A stretch of 64,000 nucleotides of DNA from Stutzerimonas stutzeri (GTDB lineage: Bacteria; Pseudomonadota; Gammaproteobacteria; Pseudomonadales; Pseudomonadaceae). Position numbers and translations under genes: made by a program. The notes under the pieces are model-generated. The model was not told the origin of the DNA. It did no database searches and worked only from the letters and a program-made list of their open reading frames with translations. Of the stretch, positions 55,368 to 63,960 are shown in pieces. The stretch lies in NCBI RefSeq assembly GCF_002909485.1, contig NZ_PPXG01000005.1:1-64000 (forward strand). Reading direction: 5' to 3'. Every line of letters begins with the position of its first letter. Position 1 is the stretch's first letter.

Positions 55368-56807
55368 ATGGATAGCGCGCTGCAGCTGGACATCTCTCTG
55401 AGCGGAGCACTGACGGCTATTGCCCAGGTAGGTGACCTCAGCATGGGACAGCCGCTCGGGCATTCCCAACGCGTTGCAAGCCTGGCACGCATGCTGGCGC
55501 AAGCCGCGCACGGCGATGGCGAGCACCTGCAGGTGGCGGAGCAGGTCGCCTTGTTGCGCTGGTCCGGCTGCACTGCCAATGCCGAAGGGTTTGCGGATCT
55601 GCTCGGTGATGACGTCGAGGGCCGCCGCGCGATGCTCGATCAGACCCTGGGCAAGGAAGAGATGAACGCGGTGCACCAGGCGACCCCTCTTGCCGTCGTG
55701 CATTGCGAGGTGTCTGGTGAAATCGCCAAAACCCTCGAACTTGGTATCGCTGTCGAAGCGGGATTGTGCCGCGTGTTCGAAACCTACGATGGGACCGGGC
55801 GGCCGTTGGGCGTGACCCATGAGCAGATTCCGGAGGCGGCCTATCAGGTGGTGCTTGCCGGTGATCTGGACATTCTCAGCCGAGCACATGGCCTGGACGC
55901 GGCGCTGCGCTGGATTCGCGGCCAGTCGGATCGGCGCTATCCGGCTTCGCTCGTGTCATTGCTCGTGGAAAACGCCGGGGAATGGCTGGCGAATCTCGAA
56001 ACGCTCTTGAAGCCACCGGCTCATGCACAGACAGAGCGCTCCGTTTCGCTGACGCTGGTTGGGGACGTGATCGACCTGAAGCTTCCCTGGCTGGCGGGGC
56101 ATTCGCGTCAGGTGGCGCATGTGGCTATGGAGGCGGCACGCCTGTCGGGGCTTAGTGAGCCCACGCTGACAGCGATCGGCAAGGCTGCGCTCATATACGG
56201 TCTCGGTCGGGCCGCCGTTTCCAACCACCTCTGGAATAGTGCGGGGGCGCTGCCCTACGGCGCTGCGGAGCGGGTGCACCTCGTGCCTTACTGGACGCAA
56301 CAAGCACTGCGGCCGATCAATGAACTGGCCGCGCCTGGGGAGATTGCATCCCATGCTTACGAACGGCTCAACGGCAGCGGCTATTTTCGAGGCGTGATGG
56401 GTGATGCGCTGTGCGCTGAGCATCGGCTGTTCGCCACTTCCGTGGCCTGGGTCGCGCTAAGAGGGGCCAGGCCGTGGCGGTCGGCATATGGCGAGTCGGA
56501 GGCGGCCAAGCTGCTTAAACAGGATGCCAGCTACGGACTGTTCGACAACGACGTCTGCGAAGCGGTGATCGCAGCCGCACGGGGCGAGCGTCGGGTTCAT
56601 CAGCCGAAAGCTTCAATACTCACTGCGAGAGAATGCCGCATTCTTCTGGAGATCAGCCGTGGCGCCAGCAATAAGCAGGTGGCGCGGCTACTGGACATCA
56701 GCCCGAGCACGGTCCGCACGCACGTGGAGAGTATCTTTCGCAAGCTGGAATGCTCGACCCGAGCCGCTGCCACCTTGAAGGCGCTGACGCTGGGACTGAT
56801 CGCCTGA
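55368..56807 (+). CDS. LuxR-type regulator fused to two degenerate HD-GYP domains
   Basis: This 479-residue protein has two HD-GYP-like repeats: the first (about 30-200) with GHSQRVASLARM and YDGTGRPLG, the second (about 240-380) with GHSRQVAHVAM and LNGSGYFRG. In both, the HD dyad position is lost (LLRWSGCT and LIYGLGRA where LLHDIG is expected), so phosphodiesterase activity is doubtful. Residues 405-479 are a LuxR/GerE HTH (SNKQVARLLDISPSTVRTHV). It may sense a nucleotide and control the divergent hydrolase operon, which is inference. GGAG lies 11 bases before the ATG. Confidence 0.82.
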   Translation: MDSALQLDISLSGALTAIAQVGDLSMGQPLGHSQRVASLARMLAQAAHGDGEHLQVAEQVALLRWSGCTANAEGFADLLGDDVEGRRAMLDQTLGKEEMNAVHQATPLAVVHCEVSGEIAKTLELGIAVEAGLCRVFETYDGTGRPLGVTHEQIPEAAYQVVLAGDLDILSRAHGLDAALRWIRGQSDRRYPASLVSLLVENAGEWLANLETLLKPPAHAQTERSVSLTLVGDVIDLKLPWLAGHSRQVAHVAMEAARLSGLSEPTLTAIGKAALIYGLGRAAVSNHLWNSAGALPYGAAERVHLVPYWTQQALRPINELAAPGEIASHAYERLNGSGYFRGVMGDALCAEHRLFATSVAWVALRGARPWRSAYGESEAAKLLKQDASYGLFDNDVCEAVIAAARGERRVHQPKASILTARECRILLEISRGASNKQVARLLDISPSTVRTHVESIFRKLECSTRAAATLKALTLGLIA

Positions 56808-56876
56808 TAGCGGGCGCGGCAAATGGATCGCTCGAGCGGCTGCTGGGGCGGGTGATCGGGATTAGGCGAGTTCGTC

Positions 56877-57779
56877 TTAGCTTTTTTGGCTGGCGCGAAC
56901 CAGGGCTACGAATGCCTGGAACGCGGCAGAGGGGTTGCGGCGGTTCGGGTAGTACAGGCAGAGGTTGTCCCGGGGAGGCGTCCAGTCCTCAAGGACCCGC
57001 TCGAACTGCCCGGCTTCGATTTCAGCCTGAACGTCCTGCTCCATGAAAAAGCCGAGCCCCAAGCCTTGTTGCACGACCGCCTTGGACACACTGGCCTCGT
57101 CGAGGGTCAGCGGCCCGGCCACATCAAGCTTTATAACTTCATCATCTCGTTCGAAATGCCAGGGAAAGAGGGCGCCATTAGGGAGCCTTATGCGGATACA
57201 GGCATGGTTGAGAAGGTCGGGTGGGGTGCGAGGCCGTCCATGTCGGGCGAAATAAGCAGGCGTACCGACAACCGCGTAGCGCCGGGGCTGGCTGAGCGAA
57301 ATCACGATCATGTCGCTCGGTACGAGGCTTGCGGAACGTACCCCAAAATCGAAACCGTCAGCGACGATGTCCACCAGGCGGCCTTCGGTGACGAGGTCGA
57401 TATGCACCTTCGGATGCTGTCGCAGGAACTCCACCACCAGCGGCAAGAGCGCTGCCCGTGCGGCAGTGGCGAACGCGTTGATTCGCAGCGTGCCCGAGGC
57501 GCTTGCATTATGCGATCGCACGGCGTCGAGCGCTGCCCGTACATCTTGCAAGGCCGGCCCCACCTGCTCCAGAAAGATCCTGCCTGCCTCGGTGACAGCC
57601 ACGCTGCGTGTCGTGCGATTGAACAGCCGCGTCTCGAGGCTCGCTTCCACTTTGGCGATGGTGTTGCTAAGCGCGGTGGTCGATACGTTGAGGTCAATGG
57701 CTGCCTGGCGAAACGAAGCCCGGCGCGCCACCGCGATAACAGCGTCCAACTCACCGAGGCCAAGGCGTAGGTCTGGCAT
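56877..57779 (-). CDS. LysR-family transcriptional regulator
   Basis: This 300-residue regulator has an N-terminal winged HTH ([25 protein letters not shown]) and a LysR effector domain ([20 protein letters not shown], then [12 protein letters not shown]). It belongs to the large group near SDR and oxidoreductase genes. It is divergent from the HTH-only LuxR gene, and a 22-base inverted repeat lies between them at 57801-57822. Effector unknown. Confidence 0.9.
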   Translation of the reverse strand: MPDLRLGLGELDAVIAVARRASFRQAAIDLNVSTTALSNTIAKVEASLETRLFNRTTRSVAVTEAGRIFLEQVGPALQDVRAALDAVRSHNASASGTLRINAFATAARAALLPLVVEFLRQHPKVHIDLVTEGRLVDIVADGFDFGVRSASLVPSDMIVISLSQPRRYAVVGTPAYFARHGRPRTPPDLLNHACIRIRLPNGALFPWHFERDDEVIKLDVAGPLTLDEASVSKAVVQQGLGLGFFMEQDVQAEIEAGQFERVLEDWTPPRDNLCLYYPNRRNPSAAFQAFVALVRASQKS

Positions 57780-57781
57780 GG

Positions 57782-57883
57782 ATTGTCCTGTATTGCGGGA
57801 TGGGACATTTGGGTATGTCCCAGTTGAGCAAATTGTCGCTTCGGCAGCAAGATCGCTCGCCAAGCCCGTCCAGGACTAAACCA
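57782..57883 (+). repeat. Promoter module copy A (LysR intergenic region)
   Basis: This region aligns with 58522-58624; by hand, 46 of the first 70 positions match without gaps. Both start ATTGTCCTG, contain TGTCCC, share GCAAGATCGCT and end in a TCCAGGA ribosome binding site before an ATG. The similarity continues into the first codons of each gene. Confidence 0.65.
57801..57822. promoter_or_regulatory. LysR-type operator candidate
   Basis: TGGGACAT, six bases, ATGTCCCA is a perfect 8-base inverted repeat between the divergent LysR gene (start 57779) and the HTH-only gene (start 57884). Position and form fit a LysR binding site. Only the right half (TGTCCC) is kept at the matching place in copy B. 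Confidence 0.65.
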
Positions 57884-58207
57884 ATGCACCTTCAGCTTCT
57901 CGACCCTGATGAGGCACGCGACCAGCTCGGCGGTAGCGGCAGCCGGGTTGTAGCTGACGCGTCCAGTGCCACAGCCGCCGGCGGCAAGCGCCGGTTGCAT
58001 CAGCCGAGGGCAGCAGTGCTCAGCGCACGCGAATGCCGTGTTCTTCTGGAAATCAGCCGGGGCGCCAGCAATAAGCAGGTGGCGCGGCTGTTGGAGATCA
58101 GCCCGAGCACCGTGCGCACTCACGTAGAAAACATCTTTCGGAAACTGGATTGTTCCACCCGAGCGGCCGCAACCCTGAGGGCATCGATGCTAGGTTTGAT
58201 CTCCTGA
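57884..58207 (+). CDS. Short LuxR/GerE HTH protein, partial copy of the HD-GYP-LuxR gene
   Basis: This 107-residue protein is about 30 residues of unique N-terminus plus a GerE HTH. Its last 72 residues match the end of the protein encoded at 55368-56807 in 59 of 72 positions. The first codons (MHLQLLD) resemble instead the start of the SnoaL gene at 58625 (MSLQLPD), as does the upstream region. It looks like a fusion formed by rearrangement. Without a sensor domain it could compete for the same DNA sites. The TCCAGGA site supports translation. Confidence 0.7.
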   Translation: MHLQLLDPDEARDQLGGSGSRVVADASSATAAGGKRRLHQPRAAVLSARECRVLLEISRGASNKQVARLLEISPSTVRTHVENIFRKLDCSTRAAATLRASMLGLIS

Positions 58208-58624
58208 TCTTGGCGCCCCGGCACACGTGCGATGCTCGTGGCTCTGCCTGGCCAAGAGCAACCGCTACTAGCATCTTGACCGCGCCCGTGGATCATGCGA
58301 GCCAACCTCTTTGGGCCTCCATCGTAGTCACGGATGTGCCTGGGCTATCTGCCTACCGGTTTCTAAACATCCAACTTCGCTTGGCGGACATGTCGCGCCT
58401 TAAAGCCTGGCGCTACACCGTTAGGCCCGTCTTTCTCAGCTCACCCACGCCCCCAGCAGCTCAGGTCGTGCGCAGACGGACGAAAGCTTGATAGGCCATT
58501 AAGTTTAGCCGAATGCTATTAATTGTCCTGATTTAAGGGATTAGCCATGAATCTTTGTCCCTATTGAGCTGGCTGTTACCGCGGCCGCAAGATCGCTTTG
58601 AAATCCATCCAGGAGAAATTTCGA
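58208..58624. other. 417-base region without a gene, ending in promoter copy B
   Basis: From 58208 to 58521 I see no gene. A 113-codon frame starting inside the HTH gene reaches 58491, but it has no domain and no ribosome binding site. It may be decayed sequence. The part from 58522 to 58624 is a diverged copy of the promoter module. Confidence 0.5.
58522..58624 (+). repeat. Promoter module copy B (upstream of SnoaL-SDR operon)
   Basis: This region aligns with 57782-57883, sharing ATTGTCCTG, GGGAT, TTGTCCC, TTGAGC, GCAAGATCGCT and TCCAGGA in order and at nearly equal spacing. The left half of the LysR-type repeat is lost. Confidence 0.65.
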
Positions 58625-58957
58625 ATGAGCCTACAGCTTCCGGACGTCGTCGAGACGTACTTTGACATCAGCAGCGGTGGTGACCTATCGCAGCTTGCCA
58701 GCTGCTTCTGCACGGACGCCACGGTGTTCGACGAGAACAAAACTCATGACGGCCTCGCGGCCATCGAAGCCTGGCAGCATGAGGTTCGGCAGGCCTTCGC
58801 CTTCGAAGTTGAACCGCTTCAGGCGCTACAGGGGGAGGGCAAGCTGACTGTCAACACGCGGCTTACCGGTAATTTCCCTGGTAGCCCGGTCCAGCTGAAC
58901 CAAGTGTTTAGGCTGGAGAACGGCCGAATCCTCTCGCTGGAGATCATCCCGTGCTGA
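58625..58957 (+). CDS. SnoaL-like (NTF2 fold) protein
   Basis: This 110-residue protein starts [32 protein letters not shown], the usual SnoaL/NTF2 opening, and ends in [19 protein letters not shown]. Members bind small molecules and some are cyclases, isomerases or dehydratases. No specific reaction can be assigned. The stop overlaps the SDR start, so the two are coupled and probably act on the same compound. ATG 58625 follows TCCAGGAG. Confidence 0.8.
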   Translation: MSLQLPDVVETYFDISSGGDLSQLASCFCTDATVFDENKTHDGLAAIEAWQHEVRQAFAFEVEPLQALQGEGKLTVNTRLTGNFPGSPVQLNQVFRLENGRILSLEIIPC

Positions 58958-59727
58958 ACCTTGAATTGAGCGGTAAGCGGGTCTTGGTGACCGGAGGCAC
59001 GAAGGGCGTTGGGCGTGCGGTTGTCGACTTGTTCCTGGCTCAGGGCGCGAAGGTGATGACCTCGGCCCGGCAGGCCGACTTCGAAATGCCGGGAGGCCTC
59101 TTGGTCGCGGCAGATCTCTCGACCCCGAAAGGCTGTGAGGCGTTGGCATCCGCAGTCAAAGCGCGACTGGGAGGCGTCGACATTATCGTGCATGTGCTGG
59201 GTGGCTCTTCGGCCCCCGGTGGCGGCTTCGCTGCCCTGGATGACGAGCAGTGGCAACGCGAGCTCGACCTGAACCTGTTTCCGGCCGTGCGCCTGGATCG
59301 CGCCTTGCTGCCGGATATGCTGGCGCAGGGGCAGGGCGTCATCATCCACGTGACTTCGATCCAGAGTCGGCTGCCTCTGCCGGAAGCCACGACCGCTTAT
59401 GCCGCGGCCAAGGCTGCGCTCTCGACTTACAGCAAGAGCCTATCGAAAGAGGTATCGCCGAACGGGGTGCGGGTCGTCCGAGTATCGCCTGGCTGGGTTG
59501 AAACCGAAGCCTCAGTCGCATTGGCCGAGCGGCTCGCGCAGGAAGCGGGAACTGACTATGAGGGTGGCAAGCAGATCATCATGGGCGCACTGGGGGGTAT
59601 CCCGCTTGGGCGCCCATCGACACCGATGGAAGTTGCTGACCTGATTGCTTTCCTTGCTTCGCCTCGGGCCGCTTCCATCACCGGGACGGAGTTCGTTATT
59701 GATGGTGGAACAGTGCCGACAGCCTAG
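58951..59727 (+). CDS. Short-chain dehydrogenase/reductase
   Basis: This 258-residue classical SDR has the cofactor motif [11 protein letters not shown] near the N-terminus and the catalytic Ser in [12 protein letters not shown] followed by YAAAK (Tyr and Lys). It ends in a typical [18 protein letters not shown] segment. It should oxidise or reduce a carbonyl/alcohol with NAD(P). The GTG start lies 7 bases inside the SnoaL gene. Substrate unknown. Confidence 0.9.
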   Translation: MLNLELSGKRVLVTGGTKGVGRAVVDLFLAQGAKVMTSARQADFEMPGGLLVAADLSTPKGCEALASAVKARLGGVDIIVHVLGGSSAPGGGFAALDDEQWQRELDLNLFPAVRLDRALLPDMLAQGQGVIIHVTSIQSRLPLPEATTAYAAAKAALSTYSKSLSKEVSPNGVRVVRVSPGWVETEASVALAERLAQEAGTDYEGGKQIIMGALGGIPLGRPSTPMEVADLIAFLASPRAASITGTEFVIDGGTVPTA

Positions 59728-59795
59728 CCTTGGCTGGCTTGAGAGAATGTGCCGGAAACAGAGGTCAGCAAGGTGTGCCCGTCATGACATCCGGA

Positions 59796-59857
59796 TGTCT
59801 GCCTCTGGCCGAAATGGACTTTAGCGACCGGCAACTCATGGCCGGTCGCTTCTGATA
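59796..59857 (+). repeat. Conserved intergenic repeat with hairpin (copy 1)
   Basis: The sequence contains CTGGCCGAAA and a perfect 10-bp hairpin AGCGACCGGC / GCCGGTCGCT (59823-59850, 8-base loop) between the convergent SDR and aldo/keto reductase genes. A similar block occurs at the window end. It may serve as a bidirectional terminator. Confidence 0.45.
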
Positions 59858-59922
59858 ATGGCGAACGGAAACCGGAAGCTGGCCAAGCCTCGTGCGAGAA
59901 CTTTGCTAGCGTGACGATCCTA

Positions 59923-60918
59923 TTAATGGTGCTCGAAGATCTTATGTATCTTCTGAAGCACAGCAGCATCAACTCGCGGAACAAGCTCGAGCGCTCCGAG
60001 GTTTTCCTGCAACTGCGCCACGCTTGAGGCGCCTACCAAAACTGACGTTACAGCTTGGTTTTGAAGCACCCAGGCTAATGCCAGCTGGGCCCGGGTTGCT
60101 CCGAGGCCATTGGCTATTGCCTTGAGCTGCTTGGCCGCCGCAATTCGCTCATCTCTCTTGTTCTCGAAAACGAAATCTTCGAGCCAAGAAAAACCCTCGG
60201 TCGTCAGTCGAGTGCCTGCAGGAATGCCTTCGTCGTAGCGCCCAGCCAGAACTCCGGATGCCAGCGGGGACCAAGTAGTCAGGCCGAGCCCATGGTCATG
60301 AACCAGCGGCTGGTACTCGTTCTCGACACGTTCTCGATGGAACAGATTGTATTGCGGCTGCTCCAGTTGGGGCGGGATGAGACTGTTGTGCTGACAAAAC
60401 TCTATCAGTCTCAGAATATCCTTCGCGGGCCACTCCGATGTTCCCCAGTACAAGACCTTACCTTGCTGAACTAGCGTGTTCATCGTCCAGGCAATTTCCG
60501 CGATAGACATGCCGGGTTCAGGACGGTGGCAGAGGTAGAAATCTAGGTAATCGACACCGAAGCGTTGCAGCGCTTGGTGGCAGGCCTCTGTGATGTGCTT
60601 GCGGCTCAGGCCCTGCTGGGTGGGGCGCGATGGATTCGCGGTCGCGTGGTTGTCGCCAGTGCCGAACAGCACTTTGCTGGAAATGCAGTAACCATCACGC
60701 GACCAGCCGAGTGTTTTGATTCCCTGGCCAAGCATGCGCTCTGCCTCACCGCCAAGATATACCTCGGCACTGTCAAAGAAGTTAATGCCGTGGTCGTAAG
60801 CACACGCGAGGCATTCATTGGCGCCACGTTGATCTAGACGTGTGCCGAAGGTTATCCAGCTTCCGAATGAAAGGACTGAAAGCTGCAGAGACGAACTGCC
60901 CAATGAGCGATATTGCAT
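59923..60918 (-). CDS. Aldo/keto reductase (Kv-beta-like group)
   Basis: This 331-residue TIM-barrel reductase has the catalytic tetrad regions GINFFDSAEVY (Asp, Tyr), ISSKV (Lys) and YLCHRPEP (His). The NADPH segment LTTWSPLASGVLAGRYDEG puts it near the Kv-beta/YghZ-type group. It should reduce aldehydes, perhaps toxic ones. ATG 60918 follows a GGAG site; an upstream frame is rejected. The LysR gene starting at 61911 lies upstream on the same strand. Confidence 0.88.
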   Translation of the reverse strand: MQYRSLGSSSLQLSVLSFGSWITFGTRLDQRGANECLACAYDHGINFFDSAEVYLGGEAERMLGQGIKTLGWSRDGYCISSKVLFGTGDNHATANPSRPTQQGLSRKHITEACHQALQRFGVDYLDFYLCHRPEPGMSIAEIAWTMNTLVQQGKVLYWGTSEWPAKDILRLIEFCQHNSLIPPQLEQPQYNLFHRERVENEYQPLVHDHGLGLTTWSPLASGVLAGRYDEGIPAGTRLTTEGFSWLEDFVFENKRDERIAAAKQLKAIANGLGATRAQLALAWVLQNQAVTSVLVGASSVAQLQENLGALELVPRVDAAVLQKIHKIFEHH

Positions 60919-61014
60919 GACCGATCTCCGGTTGGAAAAAGACATGCGCATGCTGGGGCCAGCCACACTCCCGGTGAAATACCGTTTATGTCGGCCAGTG
61001 AGACGAAAGAAGTA

Positions 61015-61911
61015 TCAAGCGTGGCGCTTGACCATCTCGACGAACGCGTCACGCAGGGGCGAGATAACCGCGTTGTTGCTGGCAATGTTGAGCGCCACCG
61101 AGCCAAGCTCTTGGGAAGCACTGTGTCGCAGAGGCCGGAATACAACATCCTGCAGCCCTGAGCGTTCAAATGAGGCCGGTACCAGCGCTACCCCATAACC
61201 CGCCGCTACCAGTCCCAAGACTGTCTGAATTTGTCGAGCGTATTGAACGATCCGTGGTGAAAATCCCGCACCTTTGCATAGCGCGAGTAACTGATCATGA
61301 AAGCCCTGACCGAGTGCGCGAGCCGACATGACGAATGATTCTCTGGCAAGATCCTCAAGCCTGACAGTGTTGCTTAACGCCAACGGGTGACTGGATGGCA
61401 ATGCAACTTGGATGGGGTCGAACAGCAGCCGCTCGATGGTCAGCAAGGGTGTTGTCGTCCCAGGACAACGCATCACGCCTATATCGGCTTCGCCGCTCTC
61501 CAAAAGCTCGACCTGCTCCCTTGTAGTGGCCTCGATGAAGCTCAGCTCAACAGAAGGCATCTGCTCTCTGAATATGCCCAGGGCCCGCCAAAAGCCTGGA
61601 TAGTAATTGAGGCTGATCACGGCAATTACCAAGTTCCCCTCGATGCCTTGGGCGACTCTGCGGGTGTAGGCGACACCTTCGTTCAGCGCTTCGAGCAGCT
61701 CGTGGGCCTTGCCCAGGAGTGCCATTCCTGCACTGGTGAGCTCCACAGTTCGTTTGTCGCGAACGAACAAGGGATAACCGATATGTTCCTCCAGCCTCCT
61801 GATAGCCTGGCTGAGTGGAGGCTGCGCCATATGCAGCCGTTCCGCGGCGCGGCTGAAATGCAGCTCTTCGGCGACGACAACGAACTGGCGTAACAGGCGT
61901 GTTTCAATCAT
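61015..61911 (-). CDS. LysR-family transcriptional regulator
   Basis: This 298-residue regulator has a clear HTH (HFSRAAERLHMAQPPLSQAIRRLE) and an effector domain typical of the BenM/CatM-like branch (ADIGVMRCPGTTTPLLTIERLL, LVAAGYGVALVPASF). It precedes the aldo/keto reductase gene by 96 bases in the same direction, so it may regulate that gene or itself. The inducer is unknown. Confidence 0.9.
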   Translation of the reverse strand: MIETRLLRQFVVVAEELHFSRAAERLHMAQPPLSQAIRRLEEHIGYPLFVRDKRTVELTSAGMALLGKAHELLEALNEGVAYTRRVAQGIEGNLVIAVISLNYYPGFWRALGIFREQMPSVELSFIEATTREQVELLESGEADIGVMRCPGTTTPLLTIERLLFDPIQVALPSSHPLALSNTVRLEDLARESFVMSARALGQGFHDQLLALCKGAGFSPRIVQYARQIQTVLGLVAAGYGVALVPASFERSGLQDVVFRPLRHSASQELGSVALNIASNNAVISPLRDAFVEMVKRHA

Positions 61912-62016
61912 TTATCCACCTCGGTATGCCGATAGTTTTGGTGCGGCCAGGCATTTTGGCCAAGGAATCTCTGCCGGCTCGATTCAGGTATTTGGAATCG
62001 GAAAAGGTCGGCGCAA

Positions 62017-63225
62017 TCACATGGCAGGCAGTGTAGGAGCTTCATTTCTACGCAGACGCATCCATGCCAGAAGCGCCACCATAAGTACGACGGCACCCGC
62101 AACGAGCGATAGGGAAAAACCGGCTTGGGCGCCTTCGTTGTCGACAATCTGGCCGGACACAGCAGCTCCCAGTGCCACGCCAACATTTAAGCCAGCCAGA
62201 AGCCAAGTCGTGCCCTCTGTCAGCTTCCGTTCGGGTACTAGGCGCTCGATCAGGGTCATTGCCACGATCATGGTGGGTGCGAAGAACAGCCCGGCTACCA
62301 GCACTGCGGTTGCCAGGTAAGGAATGCTGTCTACGACCATCAGCGGTAGTGTGGTCACGGCAGTAGCCAGGCCACCTAACAGCAACTGGTGATGCAGAGG
62401 GGCTTTTAACTGAAGCGCTCCATACCACAATCCCGACACACAGGAGCCCACGGCATACGCTGACAACACTACGCTGGCGGCTGCCGGACGGCCGAGTTGG
62501 TCAGCAAAAGCTACGCTGACCATATCCACCGTACCGACGATCATTCCCATGGCCACCATCAGCAGCGTTAGCAGCTGTACATTCGGCATTAGCATCACGG
62601 AACCTGAACAGCCTTTCGACGGTTCCTGAGTCTCCACAGCAGGCTCGGTGTCTCGTTGAATGAGCAAGGCGAATACTCCGAGTGTCAATACTAACGCTGC
62701 TGCCAGCAGAGCTGCTTGGGGTAACACCATCACTGCCAGCCCCACAGCCAGTGGAGGCCCGACAATGAACGTCACCTCGTCAAAAACCGTTTCTAACGAG
62801 TAGGCCGTTTGCAAATGGGGCCGGCCTCGATAGATGGCTGTCCAGCGAGCCCGAACCATCGCTGACATGCTCGGCATGAAGCCCGCGAGTAACGCACCGA
62901 GGAACAGGCTCCAGTCTGGCGCGTTCCACTTGGAGCAAACCGCCAGAGCCATAAGCCCGATGACGCTGATGGCGGTAGAGAAGGGTAGTATTCGGCTCTG
63001 ACCATGCAGGTCTACCAAGCGCGATACTTGAGGTGACAGCATTGCGTAAGTCAGCACGAACGTAGCCGAAACCATGCCTGCCAATGCATAACTGCTCTGT
63101 GATTGGGACAGCATCGTAATGATGCCGATACCGGTCATTGGCAATGGTATACGGGCCAGTAGGCCTGCCAAGGCGAAGGCTCTACTGCCAGGTGCCTCGA
63201 AAAGTTCTCGGTAATAGGTGGCCAT
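62017..63225 (-). CDS. MFS transporter, probable efflux pump
   Basis: This 402-residue protein has about 12 hydrophobic helices; SPQVSRLVDLHGQSRIL corresponds to the loop between helices 2 and 3 of MFS proteins, and a short cytoplasmic loop (about 200-215) divides the two halves. It is divergent from a TetR gene with two operators between them, the usual layout of a drug or toxic-compound efflux pump under repression. The substrate is unknown. Confidence 0.85.
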   Translation of the reverse strand: MATYYRELFEAPGSRAFALAGLLARIPLPMTGIGIITMLSQSQSSYALAGMVSATFVLTYAMLSPQVSRLVDLHGQSRILPFSTAISVIGLMALAVCSKWNAPDWSLFLGALLAGFMPSMSAMVRARWTAIYRGRPHLQTAYSLETVFDEVTFIVGPPLAVGLAVMVLPQAALLAAALVLTLGVFALLIQRDTEPAVETQEPSKGCSGSVMLMPNVQLLTLLMVAMGMIVGTVDMVSVAFADQLGRPAAASVVLSAYAVGSCVSGLWYGALQLKAPLHHQLLLGGLATAVTTLPLMVVDSIPYLATAVLVAGLFFAPTMIVAMTLIERLVPERKLTEGTTWLLAGLNVGVALGAAVSGQIVDNEGAQAGFSLSLVAGAVVLMVALLAWMRLRRNEAPTLPAM

Positions 63226-63276
63226 CTGAGTCTCCTTGGTAACCAGCTTTTAATACATTGCAGCGAGATGGGAATA

Positions 63277-63291
63277 CATACGCCGCGTATG
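63277..63291. promoter_or_regulatory. TetR operator candidate 1
   Basis: CATACGCCGCGTATG has perfect 6-base arms (CATACG / CGTATG) around CCG. It lies in the 132-base divergent region, nearer the MFS start. Confidence 0.75.
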
Positions 63292-63307
63292 AATATGATC
63301 GTATATA

Positions 63308-63322
63308 CATACGCCTGGTATG
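63308..63322. promoter_or_regulatory. TetR operator candidate 2
   Basis: CATACGCCTGGTATG shares the half-sites CATAC / GTATG with operator 1, and its arms extend to TACATAC / GTATGTA. The centres of the two sites are 31 bases apart, about three helical turns. Confidence 0.75.
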
Positions 63323-63357
63323 TAAATAATCATGCAGGTCTAATAAGGAGGGGTTAG

Positions 63358-63951
63358 ATGGCGCGCCGCACCCGTGTGGAAATGGAAGAAACCCGCGCTT
63401 CGTTGATCAGCACCGCCCGCAAGGTGTTCTGTGAGCGTGGTTATGCCGAAACCTCGATGGATGATCTGACGGCGCAGGCGGGGTTGACGAGGGGCGCGCT
63501 CTACCACCACTTCGGTGACAAGCAGGGCTTGCTAGCGGCGGTCGTCGCTCAGATCGATGGTGAGATGGATGCCCGCCTTCAGGCAATTTCCGACAACGTT
63601 GCGGATGCATGGGGAGGTTTTACTGGCCGATGCTATGGGTATCTTGAAATGGCTCAAGAGGCTGAGATTCAACGCATCGTGTTACTTGACGCGCCCTCTG
63701 TGCTTGGCAATGCCGGCGACTCTCAGCAGCAGTGCATTGCCTCTCTGCTGGGGTTGATCGAAGCGCTTATTGATGGAGGGGTGGTTCGAAAGATAGACCC
63801 TCATGCTCTGTCGGTTATGATTCAAGGCAGCTTGACTGAAGCTGCTTTCTGGATAGCTCGTGGGGAAGGTGAGGGACATCGACTTAAACAAGCGAAAAGC
63901 GTTCTTCAAGTGCTGCTCGAGGGGATTCGAATCAGCTGTGACCAAGGTTAA
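63358..63951 (+). CDS. TetR-family repressor
   Basis: This 197-residue regulator has the TetR HTH (TSMDDLTAQAGLTRGALYHHFGDKQGLL) in its first 60 residues and a variable ligand-binding C-terminal part. AAGGAGGGG precedes the ATG. It is divergent from the MFS gene and most likely binds the two palindromes between them, repressing both genes until a ligand of the pump is present. Confidence 0.9.
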   Translation: MARRTRVEMEETRASLISTARKVFCERGYAETSMDDLTAQAGLTRGALYHHFGDKQGLLAAVVAQIDGEMDARLQAISDNVADAWGGFTGRCYGYLEMAQEAEIQRIVLLDAPSVLGNAGDSQQQCIASLLGLIEALIDGGVVRKIDPHALSVMIQGSLTEAAFWIARGEGEGHRLKQAKSVLQVLLEGIRISCDQG

Positions 63952-63960
63952 GAGCCTAGG

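Noticed and set aside
58150-58491. 113-codon frame after the HTH-only gene
   Set aside because: Starts within the HTH gene in another frame and has no domain, ribosome binding site or coding bias.
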